DNA of 10,392 nucleotides from Rickettsiales bacterium (GCA_031259365.1 JAIRLP010000056.1:1-10392), one strand, 5' to 3'. Numbered from the stretch's first letter, positions 1-6,857 are shown. Notes: a model not told the origin generated them from the sequence alone. Program-made: numbers and translations.

Positions 1-486
1 GGCTAATGCGCGACGATAAATTGCGTACATGTTTCCAATCAGCAAACCAAAAACATATATATATATAATAGAAGCTGTCACGGCGACGACCAAGAACCAG
101 AACATTGAATAGTATTGTAACCACATGACGTACAGCATAATTTTCTGTGCACTGCTGACGATAAAGATTGTAGACAGAAACAATGATATGAAATATAAAA
201 AGGTCAGTCCATTATCAACTGCGACAAAGCTTTTTCTGTCCAGGTTTTCTTTTGGTAACCATCCGATGTACTTGCAGATGGAAAACACCAAGGCTGCTGT
301 CAACAGGACAACAACTGGCCAAGCTGCCAAAGGTGTGTTTCCACCTGTAACAGCCGCTGTAATCAAAGCATAAATCACCACAAGGCCGACCATCAGTCCA
401 AAGGACAGCAATGCAAACTTTGCAGGTTCGTTAAAAAACCAAGATAATAATTTTGATTTGTTTTTTGGGGTTGGCTTTTGTGCCAT
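1..486 (-). CDS. Hypothetical four-helix membrane protein, C-terminus beyond window
   Basis: I do not recognise this protein. The frame is open from an ATG at 484-486 to the left edge (162 codons, stop outside), so it is partial at its C-terminus. A good Shine-Dalgarno (AAGGAG, 7 nt before the ATG on the minus strand) fixes the start. After a short basic N-terminus (MAQKPTPKNKSK...) there are about four hydrophobic segments, near residues 24-43, 50-73, 93-116 and 123-155, with few charges between them. This suggests an integral inner-membrane protein. It begins 53 nt after the sufC stop in the same direction, so it may share the sufC transcript. The gap holds a 6-bp hairpin without a T-tract. 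No function is assigned. Confidence 0.75.
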   Translation of the reverse strand, partial: MAQKPTPKNKSKLLSWFFNEPAKFALLSFGLMVGLVVIYALITAAVTGGNTPLAAWPVVVLLTAALVFSICKYIGWLPKENLDRKSFVAVDNGLTFLYFISLFLSTIFIVSSAQKIMLYVMWLQYYSMFWFLVVAVTASIIYIYVFGLLIGNMYAIYRRALA

Positions 487-511
487 TTTGAGCTCCTTCT
501 TTTATCTGAAT

Positions 512-530
512 GTTGCATTTGAACTGCAAC
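512..530. other. Short hairpin between sufC and downstream membrane protein
   Basis: GTTGCA (512-517) pairs with TGCAAC (525-530) around a 7-nt loop. There is no T-tract on either side, so it does not look like an intrinsic terminator. It could be a processing or mRNA-stability hairpin between two cotranscribed genes, or chance. Confidence 0.3.
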
Positions 531-539
531 GACATCGCG

Positions 540-1217
540 TTATTTTACCACAATTTTACCCGAAGACAAGGTCGTAGTTTGATTTGGGTTCACCAAGGTC
601 GTGAATTTTTCTTGGTGACTGATAAATAGGAAAGTGGTCCCTGACATTTCATTTATAACGTCCACAATCATTTTCTGGACAGAAGCGTCTGCACCAGAAT
701 CAGGTTCGTCCAGGATTGCCAGTTTTGGGGCGGTTAACAACAGGCGTAACAACATCAGTCTTTTTCTTTCGCCGCCACTGAATCCAACATTAATACTGCG
801 GTTCAGCCATTCCTTTGGAATATTCAATCGTTCTCGGGCAGCTTCTAAATTTGTCAGGAATTCACCCATAGATAAATCTTTACCTGTTTCAAAATGCTTG
901 TGGGCTGCAATGGAATGCTTTAAAAAGCTCATCACGGTCAGTCCTGGAATTTCGGGGACATGTTGCGCACCCAAAAAAATTCCCAACAAACTGCGTGTGG
1001 TTGCATTTTCATTCGTAATATCGCGCCCGTCAAAAAGAATTTCACCGTTATCAATATTATAGTCAGGATTTCCTGCAATGGTCTGTGCCAATGTGGATTT
1101 TCCACTGCCGTTGTGCCCAGCCAGCAGGTGGCGCGCGCCGCTTGCAATTTCAAGATTTATATCATCCAGCAATTTTCTGCCATTAAACGATACGGAAAGA
1201 TTTTGTATGGATAGCAT
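540..1217 (-). CDS. sufC: SufC, Fe-S cluster assembly ATPase
   Basis: This is a cytosolic ABC-type ATPase of the SufBC(D) scaffold. ATP hydrolysis by the SufC dimer drives the conformational change that lets clusters form on SufB/SufD. The 225-aa protein is slightly shorter than the usual about 250 aa. Visible motifs are Walker A GHNGSGKST (residues 34-42), a Q-loop at Q85 followed by EIPG (89-92, typical of SufC), the ABC signature SGGERKR (147-153), Walker B and catalytic Glu in LAILDEP (166-172), and the switch His H201. Walker B reads LDEPDSGAD where canonical SufC has LDE[ST]DSGLD, a small departure towards ordinary ABC ATPases. The start has AAAGG about 8 nt upstream and its own minus-strand promoter. 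Unusually, it does not directly follow sufB: an opposite-strand gene lies between. Confidence 0.95.
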   Translation of the reverse strand: MLSIQNLSVSFNGRKLLDDINLEIASGARHLLAGHNGSGKSTLAQTIAGNPDYNIDNGEILFDGRDITNENATTRSLLGIFLGAQHVPEIPGLTVMSFLKHSIAAHKHFETGKDLSMGEFLTNLEAARERLNIPKEWLNRSINVGFSGGERKRLMLLRLLLTAPKLAILDEPDSGADASVQKMIVDVINEMSGTTFLFISHQEKFTTLVNPNQTTTLSSGKIVVK

Positions 1218-1238
1218 CTATTTACCTTTGTTTCCACG

Positions 1239-1267
1239 ATTATAATACATGTTTACATCTTTTGCAA
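1239..1267 (-). promoter_or_regulatory. Predicted sigma70-type promoter of sufC
   Basis: On the minus strand, TATAAT (1239-1244) lies 17 nt downstream of TTGCAA (1262-1267, 4 of 6 to consensus). Transcription would start near 1232, giving a leader of about 15 nt that just contains the AAAGG ribosome site. This implies sufC is transcribed separately from sufB. Confidence 0.65.
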
Positions 1268-1285
1268 TTTTTGATAAAATTGCCT

Positions 1286-1294
1286 TGTTATAGA
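1286..1294 (+). promoter_or_regulatory. Weak candidate extended -10 for the plus-strand leader and 1486 gene
   Basis: TGT followed by TATAGA (1289-1294) matches the TGN-extended -10 style seen at other plus-strand promoters here. No convincing -35 lies at 16-18 nt. If real, transcription starts near 1300, at the head of the hairpin-rich leader. This is inference from a weak match. Confidence 0.25.
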
Positions 1295-1307
1295 GAGTTT
1301 CTGTAAC

Positions 1308-1456
1308 AGGGTGTCAGAACCCTTTATCATCAGCGTCTTAGCCAGACGAAAAAAAGCCCTCTGTCCATATTGGCAGGGGGGCCGTGTTATATTTTGAAAG
1401 CATGGCACTATTTCTGATGAATAGTTCTGAACCCCCTGCCACCAGATATTTGGTGG
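1308..1456. ncRNA. Candidate structured RNA or attenuator leader, unknown class
   Basis: This non-coding stretch folds into a near-continuous row of hairpins. The stems are AGGGT/ACCCT (1308-1323), CGTCT/AGACG (1334-1348), a 10-bp GC-rich stem with one bulge (1356-1382), GCCGTG/CATGGC (1381-1406), ACTATT/AATAGT (1407-1425) and CCACCA/TGGTGG (1439-1456). In addition TGGCAGGGGG (1371-1380) is perfectly complementary to CCCCCTGCCA (1432-1441), which conflicts with the third and last stems. I could not match it to tRNA, tmRNA, 4.5S, RNase P, 6S or a riboswitch I know. The transcribed strand is uncertain: plus-strand reading gives a leader ending 30 nt before the 1486 gene, and minus-strand reading gives a small RNA ending in a strong terminator at 1349. 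Confidence 0.45.
1349..1382 (-). terminator. Strong intrinsic terminator, minus strand
   Basis: Read on the minus strand, a GC-rich stem (1382-1372 with 1365-1356, loop 1366-1371, one bulged base) is followed directly by seven T (1355-1349). It would stop minus-strand transcripts, such as read-through from sufB or a small RNA, before the sufC promoter. Confidence 0.7.
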
Positions 1457-1467
1457 TATTTTATTTA
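1439..1467 (+). terminator. Terminator-like hairpin upstream of the 1486 gene
   Basis: CCACCA (1439-1444) and TGGTGG (1451-1456) form a perfect 6-bp stem with a 6-nt loop, followed by the T-rich stretch TATTTTATTT. It sits 30 nt before a start codon, so it is placed as an attenuator. Its left arm overlaps the alternative 10-bp pairing with 1371-1380. Confidence 0.45.
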
Positions 1468-1485
1468 TCAATAAGGTAGGAATTT

Positions 1486-2031
1486 ATGTCTATTTCAGAT
1501 TTGCCATTTTACAATATTTTGAATATGTTTTTCGTAGGGATGATTTTTTGCGTTGGCATCATGTTTTTATTCCCCTCACAATTTGACCAATTTATCGCCA
1601 TATTGTCTTCCACGGAACATTTGTCTCTGATGACAGGGTCGCTGTTCATTGTGGGGATTTATTTTTTGGGAACAGTAATAGACAGGCTGGGGTCGCTGGT
1701 TGTCGAAAAATTGCTGAAAAACAAAAAAGAAGACAGATGCTGGCTGTCGCGGATGTTGCAGATGACATGGAAAGACTATGGGCATTTTCAATATGCCGAA
1801 AAAGAAAACGATTGCATCAAAATTCTGACCCGCGAATATACTTATTCCCGAAATTTGTTCACAGCGCTGCTGATTTTGACATGCCTGGGGGTGGCATGCG
1901 GTAACAGTTTCTTCTGCAAAGTCACAATTTTTGGATGCTTGTTGTTTTATCTTTCAATGCGCAAGCATGCAAATAAAATAGCCCAGCGCGTGGACTTTAC
2001 CAATAAAAAGCGTCAAGGCGGGAATCCTTGA
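1486..2031 (+). CDS. Hypothetical membrane protein between sufB and sufC
   Basis: I do not recognise this 181-aa protein. The ATG is preceded by AAGGTAGG (1473-1480), 5 nt away. Hydrophobic segments lie near residues 10-29, 47-67, 123-138 and 143-157. A charged cytosol-like region (about 68-120, with KNKKEDR and EKENDC) separates the two pairs, and the C-terminal tail is basic (KKRQGGNP). It has five scattered Cys outside any recognisable metal motif. It faces sufB tail to tail and runs opposite to both suf genes, so it is not a normal suf operon member. Its stop codon lies inside a hairpin that can terminate transcription from both sides. Composition resembles its neighbours, so transfer is not evident. 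Function unknown. Confidence 0.75.
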   Translation: MSISDLPFYNILNMFFVGMIFCVGIMFLFPSQFDQFIAILSSTEHLSLMTGSLFIVGIYFLGTVIDRLGSLVVEKLLKNKKEDRCWLSRMLQMTWKDYGHFQYAEKENDCIKILTREYTYSRNLFTALLILTCLGVACGNSFFCKVTIFGCLLFYLSMRKHANKIAQRVDFTNKKRQGGNP

Positions 2032-2040
2032 TTTTATATT
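2005..2040. terminator. Bidirectional terminator between convergent genes
   Basis: TCAAGG (2013-2018) pairs with CCTTGA (2026-2031) over a 7-nt loop. TTTTATATT follows on the plus strand, and CGCTTTTTATT follows on the minus strand. The 6-bp stem is modest. It includes the TGA stop of the plus-strand membrane gene and lies 27 nt past the sufB stop, so it can serve both genes. Confidence 0.5.
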
Positions 2041-2057
2041 GTCGATATTATCTGACA

Positions 2058-3404
2058 TCAGCGACAGGACAGCGCCATTTTAATAAGTGCTTTTGATTCA
2101 ACCAAAAATTCCATTGGCAAACGATTTATAATAGGGGACGCCAGACCGCCAATAATTAATGCTGTTGCTTCGTCTTCTTCCAACCCTGCTTGGGTCAGAT
2201 ACAGCAGGGACGCCGCATCAATGGCACCGGTTTTTGCTTCGTGGCTTTGTTCATTTTCGCCGTTGGTATGAATAATTGTCGGTAATGTATTTGCCACACA
2301 TTTATCACCAATTAATCGGCTGTCACATTTACAGGCATTTTTTCCGCCCGTTCCAGCAAAGCTGACCAAACTGCGATATGTTTGAACAGATTCTTCCAGT
2401 GCAACGCCATAGGATACAATATTAGATTTCGTATCGTTTCCAATATGAATCATTTTGGTGCCGGTATCAGCCTGTTGATTACCGCGCGTAATTGTCAAGG
2501 AATAAAAGTCACTGGACGATCCATCACCTTTTAATATCGTGGACGGATATTTCCATGTCATAGCAGAACCGACTTCTACCTGGGTCCAATCCAGACGTGC
2601 ATTTTTATATGTCATGCCACGCTTGGTCACAAAATTTAAAATACCGCCGCCACCGACTTTTTTCTTGTCGTCAGAATCATTGCGTGCCTTGTATTCCCCC
2701 GCATACCAGTTTTGGACCGTTGCATATTTAACAACAGCGTTATCCTTTGCAATCACTTCTACGACACCACTGTGCAATTGGTGATTTGGACGACGGGGCG
2801 CGCTGCAACCTTCTAGATAGGAAAGTTCAGCCCCATCTTCTGCAACAATCAAAGTTCTTTCAAATTGACCAATTTTTGCCGTTTCAATTCTGAAATAACT
2901 GGCCAAATCAATTGGACACTTTGTGTTTTTAGGAACAAAAACAAAAGTACCATCAGAAAATACTGCTGCATTTAAAGCGGCAAAGAAATTATCTGTGGGC
3001 GGCACTACTGTGCCCAAATATTTTTTAACCAAATCGGGATGTTTTTCAACAGCTTCGGAAAATGGTAAAAAGATAATTCCTAATCTTTCCAGTTCTTCGG
3101 TATAAGAAGTATGCACGCTGCGGCTGTCGATAACTGTATCAACCGCCATCCCTAATAATGCATTCTGTTCGCTGATCGGCAATCCCATTTTTTCATAAAC
3201 GCCTTTTAAATCAGAATTATCAATCGGTGCAGGTTCGTTATAATAATTAAGTCCATCATAATCAATTGGGTCATATTTGATTTCTGCCCAATGGGGTTCG
3301 CGCATCTTCCGCCAGGCTTCAAAAGCATTCAGTCGCCATTGTAATAACCATTCGGGTTCATTCCTGGCTTTGGATATATTTGAAATAGTATCTTTGTTTA
3401 ACAT
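2058..3404 (-). CDS. sufB: SufB, Fe-S cluster scaffold protein
   Basis: SufB is the scaffold subunit of the cytosolic SufBC(D) complex, on which nascent Fe-S clusters are built from cysteine-derived sulfur. The protein is 448 aa (E. coli SufB 495) and similar along its length: RNEPEWLLQWRLNAFEAW near residues 14-31, then KYLGTVVPPTDNFFAALNAAV, GQFERT, YLEGCSAP, VQNWYAGE, GGILNFVTKR, WKYPSTIL, QQADTGTKMIHIG and PMEFLVES. The residues corresponding to functional E. coli C405, H433 and E434 are present as C360 (CDSRLIGDKC), H388 and E389 (SHEAK), all at the same offset of 45. It lacks the extended cysteine-containing N-terminal insert of E. coli SufB. The ATG lies 5 nt after the stop of the upstream gene with only a weak ribosome site, suggesting translational coupling. 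sufC is not adjacent. Confidence 0.96.
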   Translation of the reverse strand: MLNKDTISNISKARNEPEWLLQWRLNAFEAWRKMREPHWAEIKYDPIDYDGLNYYNEPAPIDNSDLKGVYEKMGLPISEQNALLGMAVDTVIDSRSVHTSYTEELERLGIIFLPFSEAVEKHPDLVKKYLGTVVPPTDNFFAALNAAVFSDGTFVFVPKNTKCPIDLASYFRIETAKIGQFERTLIVAEDGAELSYLEGCSAPRRPNHQLHSGVVEVIAKDNAVVKYATVQNWYAGEYKARNDSDDKKKVGGGGILNFVTKRGMTYKNARLDWTQVEVGSAMTWKYPSTILKGDGSSSDFYSLTITRGNQQADTGTKMIHIGNDTKSNIVSYGVALEESVQTYRSLVSFAGTGGKNACKCDSRLIGDKCVANTLPTIIHTNGENEQSHEAKTGAIDAASLLYLTQAGLEEDEATALIIGGLASPIINRLPMEFLVESKALIKMALSCR

Positions 3405-3409
3405 AATTC

Positions 3410-3949
3410 TTATTCTGCTTCGGCCAATTGCTTTGCCTGGTTGAAAAAGGTCAAGGACTGTCCCAATAAACCATCTGTAAAAGTAGCAGATAGAATTCCG
3501 TTTGGTTCAGTCGTGGTCAAATGGCTAAGGAATCCATCTGCACGATTTAAATAATTGTCAACACTGCGGGCAACCTCACTGTCTAATTTAATGGCCCGGC
3601 GCAATTTTTCCAGTGCAAAAGGATTTTTTGCATATTCATCCATGATGCCGCCCAAAGCTCGCCATAATGGATGTTCGGCTGTGCTGCGTGGCATAATATC
3701 AATCGCGGCCATAACGGGGATCAAGTTCTGTAACAGGTCTTGGTAAAGCATTTCAGCATTTTCTGTGACCACATTCGTGGCGTACTTGCTTTTTAATACA
3801 GATTGCATTTTTACCATCAGGGCATATTGGTGGGACAGGGTGCGGGTTATGACTTTTATCTTGGAATTAATAAGATATGTGAACAAACCCAAGGCGAATA
3901 GGCCCGCAATAATTATAATAATGGAAACCAAGATAAAAATATCATTCAT
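3410..3949 (-). CDS. Hypothetical membrane-anchored helical protein, cotranscribed with sufB
   Basis: I do not recognise this 179-aa protein. A strong Shine-Dalgarno (AGGAG, 6 nt upstream) and an extended -10 support the ATG at 3947-3949. A single very hydrophobic N-terminal segment (about residues 5-27, IFILVSIIIIIAGLFALGLF) acts as a membrane anchor. The rest is soluble and predicted mostly helical, with no Cys or metal-binding motif. It ends 5 nt before sufB and shares its transcript, occupying the place where many alphaproteobacteria carry iscR-like or sufS genes. A link to Fe-S assembly or its membrane location is possible from position only. Confidence 0.75.
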   Translation of the reverse strand: MNDIFILVSIIIIIAGLFALGLFTYLINSKIKVITRTLSHQYALMVKMQSVLKSKYATNVVTENAEMLYQDLLQNLIPVMAAIDIMPRSTAEHPLWRALGGIMDEYAKNPFALEKLRRAIKLDSEVARSVDNYLNRADGFLSHLTTTEPNGILSATFTDGLLGQSLTFFNQAKQLAEAE

Positions 3950-3976
3950 TAACTTCTCCTGAAATAGATCATTGCA

Positions 3977-3985
3977 AGTATAGCA
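3977..3985 (-). promoter_or_regulatory. Predicted extended -10 promoter of the sufB operon
   Basis: On the minus strand, TGC precedes TATACT (3977-3982), an extended -10 with no good -35. Transcription would start near 3970, about 20 nt before the ATG of the first gene. The divergent gap also carries two copies of ATGAATTTT at 10-bp spacing (4003 and 4013), which could be an operator or chance in AT-rich DNA. Confidence 0.5.
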
Positions 3986-4027
3986 TTTTTTTACCGATTC
4001 GTATGAATTTTCATGAATTTTTAGGTC

Positions 4028-4056
4028 TTGCGCTGATTCGTTGATATTGTTATAAT
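4028..4056 (+). promoter_or_regulatory. Predicted promoter of the secretin operon
   Basis: TGT followed by TATAAT (4051-4056) gives an extended -10 with a perfect hexamer. TTGCGC (4028-4033) lies 17 nt upstream as a weak -35. Transcription would start near 4063, about 34 nt before the first ATG. Confidence 0.65.
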
Positions 4057-4096
4057 ATTGTCATAATAGAATGAAACTTTTAAAAAGGAAGCTTTG

Positions 4097-5005
4097 ATGT
4101 TCCGTAAGATTTTGATAATAGCTATGTTCGCAACCGCAGCAGGATACTGTTTCGCCGCGCAGCCTTTGCCCCAGGTCGTTACTTCAGAAGTATTTTACAA
4201 AGAAGACAGACAGGTCGTTGAAGAACCTGTATATGATACGTACACCAGTTACACGCAAGAAGAAGTACGCTATGCGGAACCTGTCGCAGTGCCTGCTTGG
4301 CCATTGTCTGGGTCTGATGCAGACGTCGCCGTTTCTTGTGAAGGTGGTGCAAGTTGTTTGAAAAAACGAGATGATAACATTCGTATCGTATCCAAAATTG
4401 GCGCAGATCTGGTGGTTGAAAATAATTTTAATCTGGGTTCTCGTGGCAGTTTCGGCGGTTGGTCTGGTGGTGCAAATATGTTGCATGGTTCCCAGGTTCC
4501 AATGGGTTTTGATGATGAATGCAATGTTGGTTCTGAAATGCCTTTGCTGCATCGCGAAATGTTGGAAGACGATGGTGGCGAAGTTTTGGCGGTATCACGC
4601 AGCACTCGCAAAAGATGTGGTGGCAACAGCAGTTATGCAAACATGATGGCTTCTGTTACAGCAACAGGCGTTACCGCTGAATTTGGTACAAATGGTGAAA
4701 TCGCTGTTGATCAGTCAGCTGACGCAGAAGCACCAAAAGAATTACAAGATCAAGTTCGTTCCTGGGTTGTGGCATCCGGTCAGACTTTGCGCGAAGTCTT
4801 GCAGAACTGGTGTGACAAAGAAGGATGGGATTTGGTTTGGGCCACATCTCGTGAATATCCAATAGAAGCAAGCGCTGTATTCAAAGGTCGTTTTGTAGAC
4901 GTGTCCAGTGCGCTGGTTCGTAACTTTGGTCGTGCGACACCGATCCCATATGCAAAATTCTATAAAGGTAATAGAGTATTGGTTGTTTCCACAACAGAAG
5001 AATAA
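4097..5005 (+). CDS. Exported protein with TcpQ/PilL-like C-terminal domain
   Basis: This is a 302-aa secreted or periplasmic protein, probably an accessory partner of the secretin encoded next. A signal peptide is visible (MFRKILIIAMFATAAGYCFA, cleavage about after residue 20). The middle (about 21-220) is acidic and Gly/Ser-rich and carries several Cys (CEGGASC, DDEC, KRC) that could form disulfides. The C-terminal 80 residues start WVVASGQTLREVLQNWCDKE and include LVWATSREYPI and KGNRVLVV. This is the TcpQ/PilL C-terminal pattern found beside type IVb pilus secretins and structurally like small secretin-associated or N0-type domains. AAAGGAA (4084-4090) precedes the ATG. The TTG at 4094 directly before it is not needed. 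It is first in a two-gene operon, 27 nt before the secretin gene. Confidence 0.8.
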   Translation: MFRKILIIAMFATAAGYCFAAQPLPQVVTSEVFYKEDRQVVEEPVYDTYTSYTQEEVRYAEPVAVPAWPLSGSDADVAVSCEGGASCLKKRDDNIRIVSKIGADLVVENNFNLGSRGSFGGWSGGANMLHGSQVPMGFDDECNVGSEMPLLHREMLEDDGGEVLAVSRSTRKRCGGNSSYANMMASVTATGVTAEFGTNGEIAVDQSADAEAPKELQDQVRSWVVASGQTLREVLQNWCDKEGWDLVWATSREYPIEASAVFKGRFVDVSSALVRNFGRATPIPYAKFYKGNRVLVVSTTEE

Positions 5006-5032
5006 AAAGGGCTGCAGCGAGAGGAATTAAAC

Positions 5033-6694
5033 ATGAAGAAAAAATCAATGACTTTTGGAAAGACTCTGCCGCTTGCATTATGTTTGATGCCGCTGGTGTT
5101 CGGTTGTGCTCAAAAAGAATCTGCCAAGGTTGCAGGCGAAGTTGATCAGAACTTTATCAATGCTTATGATGCATTTGAAATGGCTAAGAATCCTCGTGCT
5201 AAGGTAACAAGTGGTGATACCATTTATATGTCCGAAGGTGTTTGGTTGGGCAGCAAATCGACTGTTTTGGAACATAAAAACAGATTGCCAAGGGAATTTG
5301 AAACAGATACTGGTATTACCATCTTGTTAAATGAACCAGTTTCATTACAGGTATTGGCAAATAATATTTATTCTATTTCTGGGATCCCAGTAAAGATTGA
5401 TAGTCAGATTAATGGTGAAAAATTAAAGAAGACAATGAATATAGCATACACCGGCAAATTGTCAGGTTTGCTGTCACAGGTTGCAACCGATTTGGATCTG
5501 TTGTGGTACTATGACAAAAATTCAATTGTATTCTATGAAACAGAAACCAAGACATTTACATTATATGCCTTGGGGACAGATATTTCATATCAATCTGCGA
5601 TACGTACAGACGATGGAAACCAAGTATCTTTGGAATCCACACTGAAAGAATGGGAAGAAGTTGAAAAGACAATCGCATCTATTGTTGGTAAAAATGATAA
5701 TGCTGCATTTACTGTGTCTCAATCTTTGGGTACAATTACAGTGACGGCGCCACCATCTATTCAGACGCGCGTTGGGGATTATATCGCAAAACAGAATAAA
5801 CGTTTATCTCAATTGGTAACGATTGACGTCAAGGTTTTGCAGGTCTCTATAAATAATACATCCGCATTGGGCCTGAACTTGGCGGCGGCGATTAATGCTG
5901 CAACTGGTTTGGATATTGTTGCAAATCCAAAGAATAATTTGTCTTCGTCTGCCCAGACCGAAGCAAGCGGTATGAACATCGCTGTTCTATCAAACTTGGT
6001 GGGTGGCAGTGCATTAGTCGGTGCGGGCGGAACAAGTTTGGGTGATGCATATACCGAAGGACAAATTCGTGACGGCTCATTGTCTGGCGCTGCTGGTTCA
6101 AATGCATTGATCCAGGCATTGGCAAAGCAGGGCAAAGTTTCTTTGGTTACAAACGTAGGTGTAACCACACGTAATAATCGCGTGGCCCCGGTAAGTAACA
6201 CCAGAACAACGGGTTACATTAAACGTTTTGAATCCAGAAACTTTACAACCGTTGAATCTTCAACTGTTGACCAAGATGATTTGGAGACAGGTTTTTCGAT
6301 GCAGTTGTTGCCAAACATTTTGGAAAATGGAAAAATCTTGTTGTTGTTCAAAATGTCTATCCGTGAATTGTTAAGCATGAATACACAAACGATTGGCGGT
6401 ACCGCAACAAGTCCAGGGGTTACACTGCAATTACCAGAAGTTGAAGAACGCAGCTTTATGCAAGAAGTGATCATGGAATCTGGCCAGATGTTGGTTGTAT
6501 CTGGATTTGAAAAACAGACAAACAACGATACAAGATATGGTATCGGAGATCCTGACTTTATGGCATTGTCTGGATCACGCGAATCTAATTCCCAACGTGA
6601 CGTTCTGGTTGTGATCTTGACGCCACAGGTGTTGGTCAGCCCGATGGATGTGGAACGTAATATCCAACAGCATTGGGGAGCCCCATTGAACTAG
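5033..6694 (+). CDS. pilN: PilN-family lipoprotein secretin (type IVb pilus type)
   Basis: This is a 553-aa outer-membrane secretin that would assemble a multimeric gated pore for pilus or substrate export. The N-terminus is a lipoprotein signal ending LVFGC (Cys25 lipidated); Phe at -2 is slightly unusual. Residues about 100-180 (SGIPVKID, LSGLLSQVATDLDLLWYY, TKTFTLYAL) look like an N0/STN domain, and about 220-280 (GTITVTAPPSIQTRV, VTIDVKVLQVSINN) like an N1/KH-type domain. The secretin core runs from about 385 to 545: PVSNTRTTGYI, LETGFSMQLLPNIL, LQLPEVEERSF, GQMLVVSGFE and a final VLVVILTPQVLV strand. These match the R64 PilN group. AGAGGA lies 9 nt before the ATG. The preceding gene carries a TcpQ-like domain. 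A strong terminator follows directly, so no motor, pilin or prepilin peptidase genes belong to this transcript. Confidence 0.9.
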   Translation: MKKKSMTFGKTLPLALCLMPLVFGCAQKESAKVAGEVDQNFINAYDAFEMAKNPRAKVTSGDTIYMSEGVWLGSKSTVLEHKNRLPREFETDTGITILLNEPVSLQVLANNIYSISGIPVKIDSQINGEKLKKTMNIAYTGKLSGLLSQVATDLDLLWYYDKNSIVFYETETKTFTLYALGTDISYQSAIRTDDGNQVSLESTLKEWEEVEKTIASIVGKNDNAAFTVSQSLGTITVTAPPSIQTRVGDYIAKQNKRLSQLVTIDVKVLQVSINNTSALGLNLAAAINAATGLDIVANPKNNLSSSAQTEASGMNIAVLSNLVGGSALVGAGGTSLGDAYTEGQIRDGSLSGAAGSNALIQALAKQGKVSLVTNVGVTTRNNRVAPVSNTRTTGYIKRFESRNFTTVESSTVDQDDLETGFSMQLLPNILENGKILLLFKMSIRELLSMNTQTIGGTATSPGVTLQLPEVEERSFMQEVIMESGQMLVVSGFEKQTNNDTRYGIGDPDFMALSGSRESNSQRDVLVVILTPQVLVSPMDVERNIQQHWGAPLN

Positions 6695-6711
6695 GTTCTT
6701 AAACAATTAAA

Positions 6712-6734
6712 AGCGCCCCAGGGGCGCTTTTTTT
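6712..6734 (+). terminator. Intrinsic terminator of the secretin operon
   Basis: AGCGCCC (6712-6718) and GGGCGCT (6722-6728) form a perfect 7-bp GC-rich stem with a 3-nt loop and then a run of seven T (6728-6734), 17 nt after the secretin stop. Confidence 0.92.
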
Positions 6735-6789
6735 ATGCTATTGATTTTAACCTTGGACTCGTGATGAAATATCTTGCAAGCGATAAAAA

Positions 6790-6801
6790 ATTACCTTACG
6801 C
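6790..6801. repeat. Left copy of 12-bp inverted repeat around the restriction cassette
   Basis: ATTACCTTACGC here recurs as its exact reverse complement at 8668-8679. Both copies have GAT eight bases upstream, with an A-tract here and a T-tract at the other copy between GAT and the core. Possibly the outer ends of an inserted segment. Confidence 0.5.
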
Positions 6802-6802
6802 G

Positions 6803-6849
6803 AAAAACAATACCCCGCAATGGCATTAGCATTGCGGGGTATTGTTTTT
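6803..6849. terminator. 20-bp perfect stem, bidirectional terminator
   Basis: Positions 6803-6822 and 6830-6849 are exact reverse complements around a 7-nt loop (GCATTAG). The arm has five A at its start, five T at its end and a CCCCGC core. It can therefore terminate both plus-strand read-through from the secretin operon and the minus-strand methyltransferase-HNH transcript, which ends at 6895. Confidence 0.9.
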
Positions 6850-6857
6850 GACCTGCC

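Noticed and set aside
634..1062. Plus-strand reading frame of 142 codons
   Set aside because: It lies entirely antisense within sufC, whose motifs are complete.
1308..1348. tRNA-like arms next to the sufC promoter
   Set aside because: Loop sizes are 6 and 5 nt instead of 7, and no acceptor stem or T-loop sequence is present.
4094..4096. TTG as start of the TcpQ-like gene
   Set aside because: An ATG follows immediately with good spacing from AAAGGAA.
4270..4626. Minus-strand reading frames across the TcpQ-like gene
   Set aside because: Several overlapping antisense frames appear because of codon bias; none has a start context or recognisable protein.
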